Shown here piece by piece: positions 1 to 11,013 of a DNA stretch of 39,493 bases. Numbering within the stretch: position 1 is the first letter of the stretch; each line of letters starts with the position of its first letter. Below the pieces are notes generated by a model. It worked only from the letters and a program-made list of their open reading frames with translations. It did no database searches and was not told where the DNA came from. This DNA is from Dimorphilus gyrociliatus (lineage: Eukaryota; Annelida; Polychaeta; Dinophilidae). The translations under genes were made by a program, and so were the position numbers. The stretch lies in the NCBI GenBank assembly GCA_904063045.1, contig CAJFCJ010000074.1:113195-152687 (forward strand). Direction: 5' to 3'.

Positions 1-560
1 ATCTTTAAATTTGAACAGTGATCTTTGATATTTTGACATATTTTCTTTCCAATTTCTGAACCAAATGGATTTCCATCTAAATACAGTTCTTCTAAATGAG
101 GATTTGACCCTATTGCTTCACCAATGACCACACCTATACTACTGTCAAATAAACACCTTGATAAAGCCAGTTTCTTTAAATTTGAACAGTGGTCTTTGAT
201 ATTTTGAAATATTTTGTTTCCAATTTCTGAACCAAGTGGATTTTCTTGCAAATTCAGTTCTTCTAAATGAGGATTTGACCCTATTGCTTCACCAATGACC
301 ACACCAATGCTATGGTCAAATGAGCATTGTGAGAAATAAAGTTTCTTTAAATTTGAACAGTGATCTTTGATATTTTGAAATATTTTCTTTCCAATTTCTG
401 AACCAAGTGGATTTTCTTGCAAATTCAGTTCTTCTAAATGAGGATTTGACCCAATTGCTTCACCAATGACCACATCTATAGTACTGTCAAATAAACAGTT
501 TGTTAAAGCAATTGCCTTCAAATTTGAACAATTATCTTTAATATTTTGAAATAGTTGTTT
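1..560 (-). repeat. 171-bp tandem LRR array (C-terminal part of NLR)
   Basis: The motif tttaaatttgaacag recurs at positions 4, 175, 346 and (as ttcaaatttgaaca) 517, an exact 171-bp period. On the minus strand each unit is 57 residues, that is two leucine-rich repeats of the ribonuclease-inhibitor kind, with signatures such as CSNLKKL, GEAIGSNPHLEEL and NPLGSEIG. Three units read through without a stop and the frame runs off the left edge. Near 552 one base is missing relative to the neighbouring units, which disconnects the array from the LRRs upstream. The units are near-identical, so they arose recently by tandem duplication or are being homogenised. LRRs of this kind form the ligand-sensing or autoinhibitory solenoid of NLR proteins. 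Confidence 0.85.
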
Positions 561-2434
561 CCAATTTCAGAGCAAATTTTTTTCCTTGAAAATCAATGTT
601 GTTTGCACTGCAATGATCTCAATTTTTGGATTCAAAAAAATGATTTCACTGTATAATGAACCACTGTTTTTAGATAATGGGATAATTGAACAGCAAAATA
701 TCTTAAGGTTTTACAGTTTGTTTGAATAGTTTTAAGAATTTTATGTCAGAACCATTTTTAAATATGATGCTCGAAGTTGTAGTTTTTCAAGATGTTTTAA
801 ATTTTTTTTTTATATGAATAAAGATTTGTTCAGTTGAAGTTGTGATATCTGATGTATTCATAGTTTCATTTGTTGTTTAATGATTTTTAATGGTTTTATG
901 TTTCTAATGATATCTCTTTCAAATTGATATTTTTGATAAATAGTTCAGTATTATATTTAATTGTTGAATTTTTTATTGTTCAAAAAAGTTTCTTTGCTGA
1001 ATTTTATTTCTATTGGTGTATGTTGTGTTGGTTTTTAGTATTTCAATTGCTTTTTCAAAGACATTATCCTCAAAAATGCTTTCATTTATTCTGAAGCTTT
1101 GAATGTCTATATCCAAGTGTTTTAAATTTCTAGTTTATTACCTAGTCAATGAATTTGCATTTTCAATAAGTAATGAATGGTGTTGTAAATAATCCTTTAA
1201 ACCAGCTAGAATATCCTGGATTAGTGATAAGTTTAAGTTTTTGAATTTAATTGTTGGATCAAATGTTGATCATTGAATTGAAGTTTCCTGTCATCCAAAT
1301 CAATGGAGTTGAATATATGTAATTTGATATTGATTCACTTGTTTGGCTAAATCAATGATATATTTAACATTCAAGTCAGAGCTATAAAGATATTTGGGTG
1401 AAATTTCTTTTTTTCAAGTTGACAATCTCTTTGAAAAATTTAAGTGCAGAACTGCCTTGAAAACTATTTTCAGATAAGTCAATAACTTCAACTGAAGATA
1501 AAAAATCTAATAGCTTTGTAAAAGCCTTCAAAAATTTATTGGTTAAATTGCACTTTTTTAAAAATATTTCTTTTAAATTGTTCCTTTGAAAAATTTAAGC
1601 AATTGACTTCCATTATTGAATTGATTGTTAGAAAGATTAGATTTTTGGTAGTTGGTGAATGAAGTTGGATCGTTAAATATCTCATCTGTTAAGTTGCAGT
1701 CAGAAAAGTTGATTTTCACATTTCTCTCTATAGGCCTATTTAAGAGAGATAAAATGTTTTGTGCATTGATTCCAGATATATTATTTTGACTTATTGTTAA
1801 ATATGATATTTTTGGTTAACTGGTTCAAATGTTTGTATAAATAATTAGTAGATTGTTCTGTTAAATTGCAATTTGTCAGGTCTAACTCATGTAACTCAAG
1901 TGAGTTGCCAATAATTTTTTGAAACAAATAAAATATCAAATCAATGCTAATATTATTATTTGTGAATGATATAGATTTCAAATTTAAGGCTATTGTTTCA
2001 TCAATTTCCTCTAATTTTGACTTTGAGAGTTCAATTTTTGGTAGTCTCAAACTCTCTAAAGAATCCATTGTAAAAGGCAATTTATAAATTGACATTTATC
2101 TGATTCAATCAAATTATTTCCCAATAACTCTAACACTCTCAATGATGAACAGTTGTCAAGTAATTTCTCCATGTTTTGTACAGAAAGTTCCAAATTACAA
2201 TTATTAAGCTTTAATATTTCCAAATTATTTAGATGACTACTAATTGTTAATATGAGCCTCTCTCCAGATTCTTTATTAAACTTTGCCTGACATAGGCCAA
2301 GTTCAGTCAATTCTGTAAATTTTTCAGAATATTTATCATTGGACATGGAAAATTAAGTTCATCACATTCCCTTAGAGCTAAAATTTCAGCTTTGTTTGAT
2401 TGTAGACAATTTAAAAGCAGTCTAATGTTCTCTT
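560..2434 (-). pseudogene. Decayed LRR region of the NLR gene
   Basis: Minus-strand pieces in different frames still look like LRRs. From 2434 the exon downstream of a 52-nt intron reads EENIRLLLNCLQ, then shifts frame near 2346 into a piece (2346-2056) with ELTELGLCQAKF, LNNLEILKLNNCNLEL and SSLRVLELLGNNL. It shifts again near 2090 into a piece (2095-1781) with LKSISFTNNNIS and LELHELDLTNCNL. Between 1780 and 560 only short leucine-rich stretches remain (for example VEVIDLSENSFQGS around 1450-1500), split by several frameshifts and stops. I read this as one LRR domain joined to the NACHT part upstream. Each break could be a true mutation or a residual indel error; their number favours decay in 560-1780. 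Confidence 0.7.
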
Positions 2435-2486
2435 CTGTAAAAAATGCAATTTTAAAAGTCTATAAAAATATTTCATCAATATTTAC
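2435..2486 (-). other. Putative 52-nt intron in the NLR gene
   Basis: On the minus strand a donor GTAAAT follows the coding sequence for KCKILG, and an acceptor TTTTTTACAG precedes a frame coding EENIRLLLNC. Joining at these sites keeps the frame (phase 1). The length matches the 50-54 nt introns of the MULE gene in this window. The exon frame otherwise stops within a few codons, which supports splicing. Confidence 0.6.
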
Positions 2487-3329
2487 CTAGAATTTTACAT
2501 TTGCATAATTTAACTTTGGTCAACTTGATACATTTCAAGTATTTGTAGTGACAAACATCCAATGAAAAGGCATTACAATTGTTTAGGGTTAAAGACTTTA
2601 AAGAAAATGATTCAATAGTAATTTCTAAATGTTTTTCTGCCTTAAAGAGAATATCAGAGAGAGATAAGTGTTTGAGCTTTAAAAAACTTTCAAACATATA
2701 TTGAAAATATTGAACATCAATTGATTTTCTCACCCCTCCTCTTAATATTAAACTCTCCAGACTCTCATTTAATGTAGCCTTGATTGTATCAAAAAAATCA
2801 TCAAATGTTATTTTCACAAATGTAAAATTGATAACAGTAATGTTTTTTAAGGTATATTCTATTATCAAATTTAAAAGTGATTTATTCAAATGGATACTTT
2901 TTAAGCAGAATTCAAATGAATTTTCAGGATTATATTTTTGAAGTAGTTCAATTACTTGCTTATCAAGATCTAATTTATCAATTATATTTGAGTTTCTTTT
3001 CATTATCCTGGAGAAAACTTCACCATCCATATCTTGTAGAAAATTGAATACATTCTGCATAAAAATGATATATTTTGATGTCTGCAATGCTTCATCAATT
3101 TTTTGTCTTTGATTTTCAATATCAGATTTATACTCTTCAAGAATATAATATGCTGTAAAATAGTCTTGAAATGAAGAATGTATAAATTTCAAAAATTCCT
3201 CTCCAATTGTGTTTTTTTTAAATGGAGTTAAAATTCCATTAAAATAATTATACTTTTCAACAATATTTGTTTTGGTAATTTGTGAATTGTAAAAGTGATT
3301 TTCAAAAGCTAGTGTTGAACAGAATTTCA
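2487..3329 (-). CDS. NLR middle part: winged-helix/HETHS-like region and first LRRs
   Basis: This open stretch continues the NACHT protein. It opens with FCSTLAFE, then FIHSSFQDYFTAYYILEEY, a close match to the post-NACHT winged-helix signature of NLRs (LAFE and FIH-SFQE-YFAAYYL). The second half is leucine-rich with LESLILRGG and LKSLTLNNCNAF, the start of the LRR domain. It is one base out of frame with the NACHT part at about 3330, inside a run of four T; one more T would make a single frame. A 32-nt GT-AG intron could also join the two frames but would be shorter than any other intron here. There is no convincing start codon of its own, so it is part of the same gene and not a separate one. 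Confidence 0.75.
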
Positions 3330-4469
3330 AAATTCCCTACTATCTGATGCTCTTTTAGAGATGAGTTCAATAAACTCTTGATATATATCTGTATATCTTA
3401 CAACTTTCATTTCAGAACTTTTATCATTCCAAATAGAAGCTGTTAGCAAAGCAATTAGAGGAATTTTGCAAGCTTCCAAAAGGTAGTCTTTATCACTTAA
3501 AAAGCTCATAATTTTCTCAGACTTTAAACTCTCTTCTTTGGGTTGTTTTGTTATCCCAATTTGCTCATGAAAAAATTTTTTGAAAAACATTTTTAGGCTA
3601 TTTTCATCAAACTGAGATATTTCAAAAATAAAGTCATAAGTATCTTTAATTTCAAAACATTTTGATTTTCTGGACCAAACTATAACTGGGAAATTGGTAA
3701 AACCTTTGCTAGATATGATATCAGTAAAGATTGTTTTGTCTGATTTAAGTTCATCTGCTCCATCAAAAAGTAATACAAATTTTCTTTGTTTGTCAGCTAA
3801 GTAATAATCAAATAGTTCCCTTGATATCCATGTTTCATATGTAATATTTTGGGTGAATAATTGTTCATTGAAATCTAAGTCATCATTTATCTCATTTAGC
3901 CTTCCATATAAAACTGTATATTCTTGTAGAATAGTATTTTCAATTGCCCATGAATACAAAACTTGCAAAAAATGATGAGTTTTTCCTATTCCAGAATCAC
4001 CTTGTATTAGAATTCTATCATTACCATTTTCAATTATTTTATTAAACTGAATACCATTAGATGAACAAGACTCTGACCCTTTTAGCATTATAAAGTTAAA
4101 TGGGATTGTAATATTCTTCAAATTTACTCTCTTTTTGTTGTTGTTTAAAAATGGAAATTGGGGAATTGTTTGAAATTTTCTTTTCACTTGCTCCTTTATG
4201 GCAATATTAAAATCATTCCATGTATTTTGAATATTCTTTAAAAGTTTATCTTTGTTTTTTGTCCAGCTTTCATGTTTTCTTAATAAATTTATTAAATCTT
4301 CAGTCTCCAAAGTAGAAAGATGTTGATCAAAAAGTATTTCTAAATTATCCAATTGGTATTCAACATCAATTATTTTTTCTTCTACAAGAAAAGACTGGAA
4401 ATGAGGATCATTTTTTATATACAGAAGTATATCTGTCTTGTGTGTGATAATCTCTGAATTCACTCTCAT
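3327..4469 (-). CDS. NACHT-domain NLR-like protein, N-terminal part
   Basis: Residues 1-100 are helical and charged and could be a divergent death-fold adaptor domain, though I cannot assign it. The NACHT NTPase follows: Walker A GDSGIGKT (near residue 158), Walker B FVLLFDGADE (near 232), and a sensor-like stretch VIVWSRKSK. In this family nucleotide binding drives oligomerisation on ligand sensing, usually for innate immunity in the cytosol. The ATG at 4469 is the first in the open frame and no signal peptide is seen. The frame ends at 3327 and the protein continues one base out of frame into winged-helix and LRR segments. The whole gene points left and is incomplete at the window edge. Confidence 0.85.
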   Translation of the reverse strand: MRVNSEIITHKTDILLYIKNDPHFQSFLVEEKIIDVEYQLDNLEILFDQHLSTLETEDLINLLRKHESWTKNKDKLLKNIQNTWNDFNIAIKEQVKRKFQTIPQFPFLNNNKKRVNLKNITIPFNFIMLKGSESCSSNGIQFNKIIENGNDRILIQGDSGIGKTHHFLQVLYSWAIENTILQEYTVLYGRLNEINDDLDFNEQLFTQNITYETWISRELFDYYLADKQRKFVLLFDGADELKSDKTIFTDIISSKGFTNFPVIVWSRKSKCFEIKDTYDFIFEISQFDENSLKMFFKKFFHEQIGITKQPKEESLKSEKIMSFLSDKDYLLEACKIPLIALLTASIWNDKSSEMKVVRYTDIYQEFIELISKRASDSREF

Positions 4470-6452
4470 CTTGAGGATAAAGCATAAAGTTCAGGAGAAA
4501 GATATCCAGACTGAGAGATAATGTAAAAATATGTAAATATATATTTGATTATGGATATTTCTACAAATTAAGAAAGGCTGCTATTAGAAAAGGCTGTAGT
4601 TAAAAAACTGCAAGTTGATTGGGAAGTGTGGTAAAATATTTCCAGAAACTGAAGTCAAAGGTTTCTGTTTCTTTTGACTCAAGCAATTGCAAAATTGAGT
4701 AAATGGATTTATCAAAACAGAAGAGTTATAACAGCTGTATATGTTATGTATAGAGAAAGTTTATACTCACAATAATTAAGTTGTCAGCTTGCTTTGAATA
4801 ACTTTTTGAAAAAAGTAAGCAATTTAGAAAAACAGGAAGTAGATTAACTGCAGAATAAAAATAGTATAAATATAGAAAATATGTTATACATTTTGTATTC
4901 TTAGTTATGATAGTTAACTAATTTTAATAATATTCTTTTAATATTACAGTCTATTGTTTATTCTAGAAATTTGGTTCTTATATTTTATGTGTAAGCTATA
5001 TTTCTTTATGCAACTTATATACTTATCTTTAAAAACCTACTCAATAAAATGTAATAAGACTTGGCCTAACATGGTCTTTGTTCAGTTCAGGTTCACATGA
5101 AATATTTTTAGAAAACCTTAGACCTAACTCAATACTATTTAATATTAATGTTTAAAAGTAGCATTCTGAATGAAGTACACAAACAATGCTATAACAATGG
5201 AGAAACACAGGTCTTGATTTGTCAGCTTGAAGATTAATTTTTAATTACCCAATAAGATTTGACCAAGTTTTAATTCAATTAACCTTTTTAAATGTTTAAC
5301 CTTGTGATATTATATTACTTAAGATAAAAGTGAACTAGACAGTTCAGCAACTGTAAAGTGATGATTGGATATCAGAGGCAAACCTTTGAATATATAAATC
5401 CTCACTAATTTTATTCTATTCATTTGTATCTGAATCCAAGCACCAGAGCAGCTCACATGGAAAGAATATGATAGAAAATTGCCAGAGGTGCGTTGAAAAT
5501 GGCCAGAGGTTTGAAGCTACTTTCACTGGGACAAGCCTTCTATTTAATTTCATATTGTTACTTGCTTAAGTATTTTATTTTGAATAAACATCAGAAATTA
5601 GACACTTTGTTTAAAGGTCTGAGCAGAACCAGTTCTGCTATAAGAATGTTAAATTTGGTTAGGCAACAGTAGTACAATGTTCTTTACAGTGGTAAAGATT
5701 TTGTATGGCTTATTCACCAATGAAAGGTTTTTGATAATGAGAAAACTAGAAGAATTGTGGTGCATTTCATAAGTTATAAGATTTATTCTAACTCTCAGTG
5801 GATAATAAGAATTATATAAAATTTTTGTACAGCTGAGATATTGCAAATACTACATACATTTTTGAGAAAAACTAGAAATTTGCATTAAAAGAATACTTAC
5901 TGACAATTCTTGGTAAGCTGTTTTGCTGTGTTACCATAACAGTATTGAACATTTCTTTTGGTTGTCAAAGCATATGTCTGCTAGGTGAACTATTGATTAT
6001 TGTGTATAACAGATTAAGGTGTGATCATGTTTGATATTATATGAATATAATAGAATATAGTTGAAACTTGGTTGATATAGATATTTCTGCATAATCAAGT
6101 TATTAAAAGAATGTCTTATAGAAATTGTATCACATTTTTAAAAGTAGCATTTTGCAAAAAACATACAAATATGTAAACAGGATAAGTTTTGCTGTATTTT
6201 TAAAGCAGTACACTATAGGCATATATTTTTATCGTTAATAAAAAGTGAATTGATTAATGAACTGTCACTAAAAACTTTCTCAACTTACAAGCCCTGGTTG
6301 AAAAGTTATTGAGACTTTAGTTGTGGCACAGTATGAATGATGGTATAAATATACCACCTAGAAACTAGCCAATATCTTGAATTGACAATATGTGGAATTT
6401 GAAGCTAAATAGACATACCTAAGACATTAATTAACATTTATGAATAAGCATA
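4470..6452. other. AT-rich non-coding stretch
   Basis: No credible coding region. Open frames are short and have no recognisable domain. The part before about 5330 is the presumed upstream region of the NLR gene. A repeat-like block at 5336-5575 is described separately. No RNA gene was recognised. Confidence 0.5.
5336..5575 (+). repeat. LTR-like relic shared with the 14.4-15.1 kb region
   Basis: The start (tagacagttcagcaactgta, then a TATA-like atataaatcc and cctcacta) resembles 15001-15055. The end (cttcactgg, ccttctat, then catattgttacttgcttaag) resembles 14378-14480. The two matching blocks lie apart near 14.4-15.1 kb, so this copy may preserve the original order of an old LTR with its core promoter. 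It has no coding capacity. Confidence 0.45.
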
Positions 6453-6812
6453 TGTACACATACATTCATCAGTTATACTCTACAATAGAGAAGTAGTATT
6501 GAACCAGTATTGAACTATGCAGATAGCACTGATGAAGATAAGCAGTGGTGACCTAGTTTCACATTAGGCAGTGCATACACATTGTGCAGCAATAAAACCT
6601 ATTAAATTATATAAAGAATATTGATATTTGCAACCTAGCATTAATATTACAATTTATTAATCCATAAATTTATGATTTTGAACTAAAACTAGTTCAATTA
6701 ATTATCAATTATGCTTAAATTGTAAGTTTAGATTATTCAAAAGTATTGTATACACAATACTGTTCTTCTTAACATTCATTAATCAGATATACTTCCTCCT
6801 TATATGCTGATG
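6453..6812 (+). repeat. Solo LTR, family B, copy 1
   Basis: Begins TGTACACATACATTC and is colinear with 19610-19980 on the same strand and with 17787-17470 on the opposite strand. Homology with the 19.6-kb copy stops at ctgatgc (6812). It carries a TATA-like attatataaag near 6600 and a near-palindrome gtattgtatacacaatac near 6743. A TG start and attachment to a gypsy reverse transcriptase in the 17-kb copy identify it as a Ty3/gypsy LTR. The exact 3' end is uncertain. Confidence 0.65.
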
Positions 6813-6815
6813 CCG

Positions 6816-6986
6816 GGATTAGCTGTGATATGCCCTTAGCTGTACCTAACCTTTTGCACTACCCCTAACCCTTAGAGGAGACCCTCCTAAGTACAAATCA
6901 GTTGCTCTTCTTCTCCTTTCTAATCATTTCTCAATCCAAGTTTTTGTCTTGAAATTTCTCATTTATGGACATTTTTTGTTGACCCC
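6816..6986 (+). mobile_element. MITE copy, one end divergent
   Basis: The interior (cctaacc, ctaacccttag, accctcctaagtac) and the right end (catttatggacatttttt, then gttgacccc) match the MITE in the palindrome arms (34340-34546). The right terminal inverted repeat is recognisable; the left end beside the LTR is degraded. It is non-coding. Confidence 0.6.
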
Positions 6987-7150
6987 TATTTCGATGTACA
7001 GTAAAAGAACTAAAAAGCAGAGATGTCCTGCAAGAATTTGTCAACAAAGAAATTCATTTATAAAGGGAAGCAAAAAATACATTCATGCAGTAAATCAAAG
7101 TTTATCATCCAATATATCAATTAGGAAAGATTTAAGGATATGTGCCTAAC
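6987..7150 (+). pseudogene. FLYWCH zinc-finger relic
   Basis: The plus strand encodes SKRTKKQRCPARICQQ followed by SFIKGSKKYIHA, the middle of a FLYWCH zinc finger. It resembles the finger of the MULE gene 1.7 kb away on the other strand (SRRNKNQRCPASV). The first cysteine-containing strand and the transposase domain are missing. It is probably a leftover of a second, oppositely oriented MULE or FLYWCH gene. The following 7151-7390 shows nothing coding. Confidence 0.55.
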
Positions 7151-7390
7151 TGACACACATTTAAGTGGAAGAAGGTTAAGAGAAACGGATGTTGTTGAAA
7201 ACGCCCACTATCCTGTTGAAAATGCCCATTGTTTTGAACTATTACATTAAACTTACCAAAGCTGTTTAAATACATTTGAAATTGTAATACTTTATATTGA
7301 AATAATACAACTGAAGGAATAAATCTGGTTTTACAATTGTATTCAGCAAATAGAATCATTTAGAGTAAATATAAAAGATGACAAACAGAT

Positions 7391-9310
7391 TCATGGATGA
7401 TAAATTGCTGAACATTTTTCCAACAGCTCACTTGCACAAATATCACCATTTTCAAACTCATCCCAATATTCATATATTTTCTTCTGAATGTTGGCATAGA
7501 TTTTTTTTTGCATCCTACAAATCTTTTTTTCTGATAGTAGCTTTTGATATACATTAATTAGATCACTTTCTCTTTTTAGTTCATCCACAATGCAATAAAA
7601 TGAGGCATTTTCTTGCAAATTTCTGTTGAATTTGTTGTGGAAACCTTCCAAGTCCTTATTTGTTCAAATAGCTCTTTTACACACTGACCAATTATTTGGT
7701 GACCACAAATCATTATCTATCCATATTTCCTCCATGTATTTCACAAAATTATTTAATTTGCCAGTCTCAGCTAAGTTCCTTTTAATCTTTTTAAAGTGAT
7801 GTTTTATAATATTACTGGGAAGAAAGGAAGAGCTAATATCATCTTCATTGCATACAATTCTCCTGTTTTATTTTTGTAGTCTCTACTATAGCCAAGCTCC
7901 TAATGTGTTTTTTAAATATTAAAAATTCTTAAAATATCATAAAAAATTACTACCTTTATTTTTCTAAATACAGCCTGACACCAATGAAATAGACATCCAC
8001 CTATTTCTGCATTTTCCCAAACAGAAAGAATTGCTTTCCAAATTGCCTTTTCAAAATCAATAACAAATCTCTTTGGCTTATAATTATTTGTTAATTCACA
8101 AACAGTCTGAAAAAGTTCAAAATCACTTTGGAATATATTTAGAAAAACTTGCATCTTACTTGAAACAACAGTTTATATGCTTTTTTCTTTTTTGAAGACA
8201 TAAACACATTTAATAGTGGTACTTGTTTTCATTTGTCATTTTTTTTCAAAAATCCATGTATAGAGAATATTTGTATAAAAGGATTATGGGCATGTTTAAA
8301 GGTTCCATCAAGAAACCATGTTTTAGTTGAGGAAAGAAGTTCAATTTGCTTATTTGTTGCAAAAATTATAATGCAAAACCCATTTTCATTAATATCTTTT
8401 CTTAGAAATCTGTCAGGTAGAAAAGTATGATTTAGGAAAAAGTTAATACCATCTGGTTCTCTTGGATGATTTTTTCTCTTGTGATAATTGACAATTTGTA
8501 CACAGGTTGTTAGTTTTGGCAAATTTTCAGCATCTGTGTGATTTATCAAAACTTCTTCAGCAATTCTTCTTCCACTTAATATTAGATTTTCTTGACTTTT
8601 ATTTTTTAAATAATTTCTTATCAGCAGTTTTCTCTCATTATCCTTATTTCACAAATGCATGTGTGCTCTTTTACCTAATGTAAAAGAACTTCCATTTTGA
8701 TTGACACTAGCAGGACATCTTTGATTTTTATTTCTCCTGCTGCAAATCCATATAGTTCTCTTCTTTGTTTTTAATTTTACATTAAAAGAAAAGCCATTAT
8801 GAACTAGTAAATCCTTTCCTTTTTGGCTACAATTTTCTGTAATTTCAAATTTAGATGAATCACAATTTGTAATACTAGGTGGTTCTTTTTCAAAAGAGTT
8901 TTCTTCAAGATCACTGACTTCAAAATTAGGATCACTACCAACACTTGAGTTTGTAATATCAAGTGAGGGATTATTAATATCCATCACATGTTCATCATAC
9001 AAATCGTAATTAAATGGTATTTGATAATGCTGTTGATCATTGCTTTCAATGATATTTTCTGTAGTTGTCTCATTATGTTGATCACATTTTTCAAGTAGTA
9101 TTATTTTTAAATGGCATTTTGACATTGTTAAACATACTGAGCAAAGACATTTGTCAGACCCTATTTAATAAATTATAAATATTTAAAAAAAGAAAACAAG
9201 TGAAACTAACCATTAATGCACTTCTTATGATAATTATGATGACAAAGGTTACATTTGAAGCCAGTGTTGTTTCTTTTAATAAACTTCCTACAAACATTGC
9301 ATGACACCTG
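7391..9310 (-). pseudogene. PHD-FLYWCH-MULE transposase gene with three short introns, broken
   Basis: Exon 1 (9310-9211) encodes a PHD-type finger start, CNVCRKF then CNLCHHNYHKKC (C-x2-C, C-x2-C-x4-H-x2-C). A 50-nt intron (9210-9161) leads in phase to CLCSVC, which completes the C4HC3 pattern. Exon 2 (9160-8160) holds an acidic linker, a FLYWCH finger (WICSRRNKNQRCPASV), then the start of the MULE core (WFLDGTFKHAHNPFIQ). Introns of 53 nt (8159-8107) and 54 nt (7953-7900) flank exon 3 with FVIDFEKAIWKAI and GGCLFHWCQAVFRK, the second MULE acidic block. The tail contains GFHNKFNRNLQENA. TGA stops at 8649 and about 8229 and frameshifts after about 7830 kill it. Its 5' end is cut off by the gypsy fragment at 9310. 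Confidence 0.8.
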
Positions 9311-9313
9311 ATT

Positions 9314-10420
9314 GTGTATTGGGCAGTACAAAAATTCTCCCATTATTTGCAGTATAAGAAATTTTTTCTTTATACTGATCACCAAAATTTAGCACAAACC
9401 TTTGTGCAAAACAAACTAAATTCAAGTACTATCAAATGGGTTATGGCACTTATGGACATGGATTTTGAAATAATTTATATACCAGGAAGGACTAACAGAG
9501 CAGACTGGGTATCAAGAATTGGAGAAACTGATGAAGGAATTGATTTTTGCAACTTACTAAAAGACAGACTGAATCAAGAAAAACAGAATGGCAATACAGT
9601 TCCTCAACTAGCAGAAAGAAAAGACATGCTTAAATGCTTTTATATTGATACAGAAGATCTGGAAGAATTAGATGATTGCTTAGATGATAATTTAGATGAT
9701 GAGTTTGATGAAGAAACAATTGAAAACCAATTGAAAGTTAAGAAACTAAAAACTACAACTCTTAAAATAGACTTCTATACAGAACAACTTTTGGATACTC
9801 CACTGATGAAAGTTGTAGACAAATTGGAAGGAGAAAATATTGATACTGGAACATTGTATGAATATAAAAACTTCATTGAAAATATGTTTGTTAAAGAGGA
9901 TCTGGTATGGTATTTAGATGGTTGTCAACCACTACTTGTAATACCACTATCAACTTTAACCAACCTACTTGGACAAATTCATCAACATCAGCTATTTGAG
10001 CATTATGGTGTTGATATAACAATTCATACCTTAGAACAAGCCTTCTGGCATCCAAAATTAAAGAAGACAATTAAAGACCACATAAAGAATTGCGAATTTT
10101 GTGAGCAATTAAGAGAACCCGGCAACAAACACTTGTTGGTTGAAACACCTCATCCAACTCTACCAATGCAAAGAATTGCTATGGACATAATGGGACCTTT
10201 GACTGGACATGATTCTTACAAATATATACTTGTGATTATAGATCACATGTCAAGATTCACCAATCTATTCCCTCTAAAAACACAAAGAGCTGAAGAAATT
10301 TCCAAACATTTATTTTTCAACTATTTTCCAATATTTGGTATTCCTGAAGAAGTTCTTACAGATCAAGGAAGGAATTTTCTTGGGAAATCTTTACAGAAAT
10401 GGTGTCATCAATGGGAATAA
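9314..10420 (+). CDS. pol: Gypsy pol fragment: RNase H C-terminus, H2C2 finger and integrase core
   Basis: Residues 1-70 are the RNase H end (FLYTDHQNL, YIPGRTNRADWVSRI). A very acidic linker follows (DDCLDDNLDDEFDEE). The integrase zinc-binding region comes next (HQHQLFEHYG, then CEFCEQ), then the catalytic core with the first aspartate in IAMDIMGPL and the second in VLTDQGRNF. The frame stops at 10420 because of a one-base shift near 10395-10400; the third catalytic residue lies in the next open frame. No true start codon belongs here: the fragment is truncated at its left junction. Confidence 0.85.
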   Translation: MYWAVQKFSHYLQYKKFFLYTDHQNLAQTFVQNKLNSSTIKWVMALMDMDFEIIYIPGRTNRADWVSRIGETDEGIDFCNLLKDRLNQEKQNGNTVPQLAERKDMLKCFYIDTEDLEELDDCLDDNLDDEFDEETIENQLKVKKLKTTTLKIDFYTEQLLDTPLMKVVDKLEGENIDTGTLYEYKNFIENMFVKEDLVWYLDGCQPLLVIPLSTLTNLLGQIHQHQLFEHYGVDITIHTLEQAFWHPKLKKTIKDHIKNCEFCEQLREPGNKHLLVETPHPTLPMQRIAMDIMGPLTGHDSYKYILVIIDHMSRFTNLFPLKTQRAEEISKHLFFNYFPIFGIPEEVLTDQGRNFLGKSLQKWCHQWE

Positions 10421-11013
10421 GAAAAATTAAAACAACAGCATTCCATAGCCAAAGTAATGGAATGGTAGAAAGAAAGAATTTGGAAATTCGCAAAGCACTA
10501 CATAAACATGTAGTTATGGAACAATTGACAGATTGGACAAGACAATTACCAATAATTCAAACATGTTTAAACCAAATTCCAGTTGGAAGCACTGGTAAAA
10601 CCCCACATGAAATATTATTTGGATTAAAAAATAGAAACATTTTAGATTTATTAATGGAAATCCCAAGATTAGAACCAACAACAAAATTCCTACTTGATAG
10701 AAAGCATGAAATGGAAGAAATCAGAGCTAGTGCACTTTGCAAATCTGCTTTGAAAAAAAAGGAATACAGAGATAGAGTTAATAAAACTATCACAAGAAAA
10801 CCACCAACTTACAAAATTGGTGATTGGGTACACATAAAAAATGAACACATTGGACAAGGAATGAACAGAATCAATACAAGCAAATGGAGTGGACCATATC
10901 TTGTAACTTCTACTGATACTACAAAATGCTTGTATGAATTGGAAATATTGGCAGATAAAAGAAAGTTCTATCATGCTAGCAGACTTAGACTAGCAAATAG
11001 ACAACCAATATGA
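10399..11013 (+). CDS. pol: Gypsy integrase C-terminal half with GPY/F module
   Basis: This continues the integrase one base out of frame with the previous piece. It carries TAFHSQSNGMVERKN, whose glutamate completes the D,D-35-E triad, then a long helical stretch and a GPY/F-type end (KWSGPYLVTS, KFYHASRLR). The integrase inserts element DNA into the host genome. The frame closes with a TGA at 11011-11013, and the env-like frame follows in the same register. Confidence 0.85.
   Translation: MVSSMGIRKIKTTAFHSQSNGMVERKNLEIRKALHKHVVMEQLTDWTRQLPIIQTCLNQIPVGSTGKTPHEILFGLKNRNILDLLMEIPRLEPTTKFLLDRKHEMEEIRASALCKSALKKKEYRDRVNKTITRKPPTYKIGDWVHIKNEHIGQGMNRINTSKWSGPYLVTSTDTTKCLYELEILADKRKFYHASRLRLANRQPI

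Noticed and set aside
3298-3346. 32-nt intron as explanation for the NACHT frame break
   Set aside because: It joins the frames in phase, but it is shorter than every other intron here and a one-base loss in a T run explains it more simply; kept only as an alternative.
5649-5846. 65-codon open frame (minus)
   Set aside because: Low-complexity AT-rich translation with no domain, no splice context and no supporting neighbour.
6816-6986. Small RNA gene suggested by the conserved block with ctaaccctaac strings
   Set aside because: The block has inverted ends, several dispersed copies and a target duplication in the intact copy, which identify a MITE.
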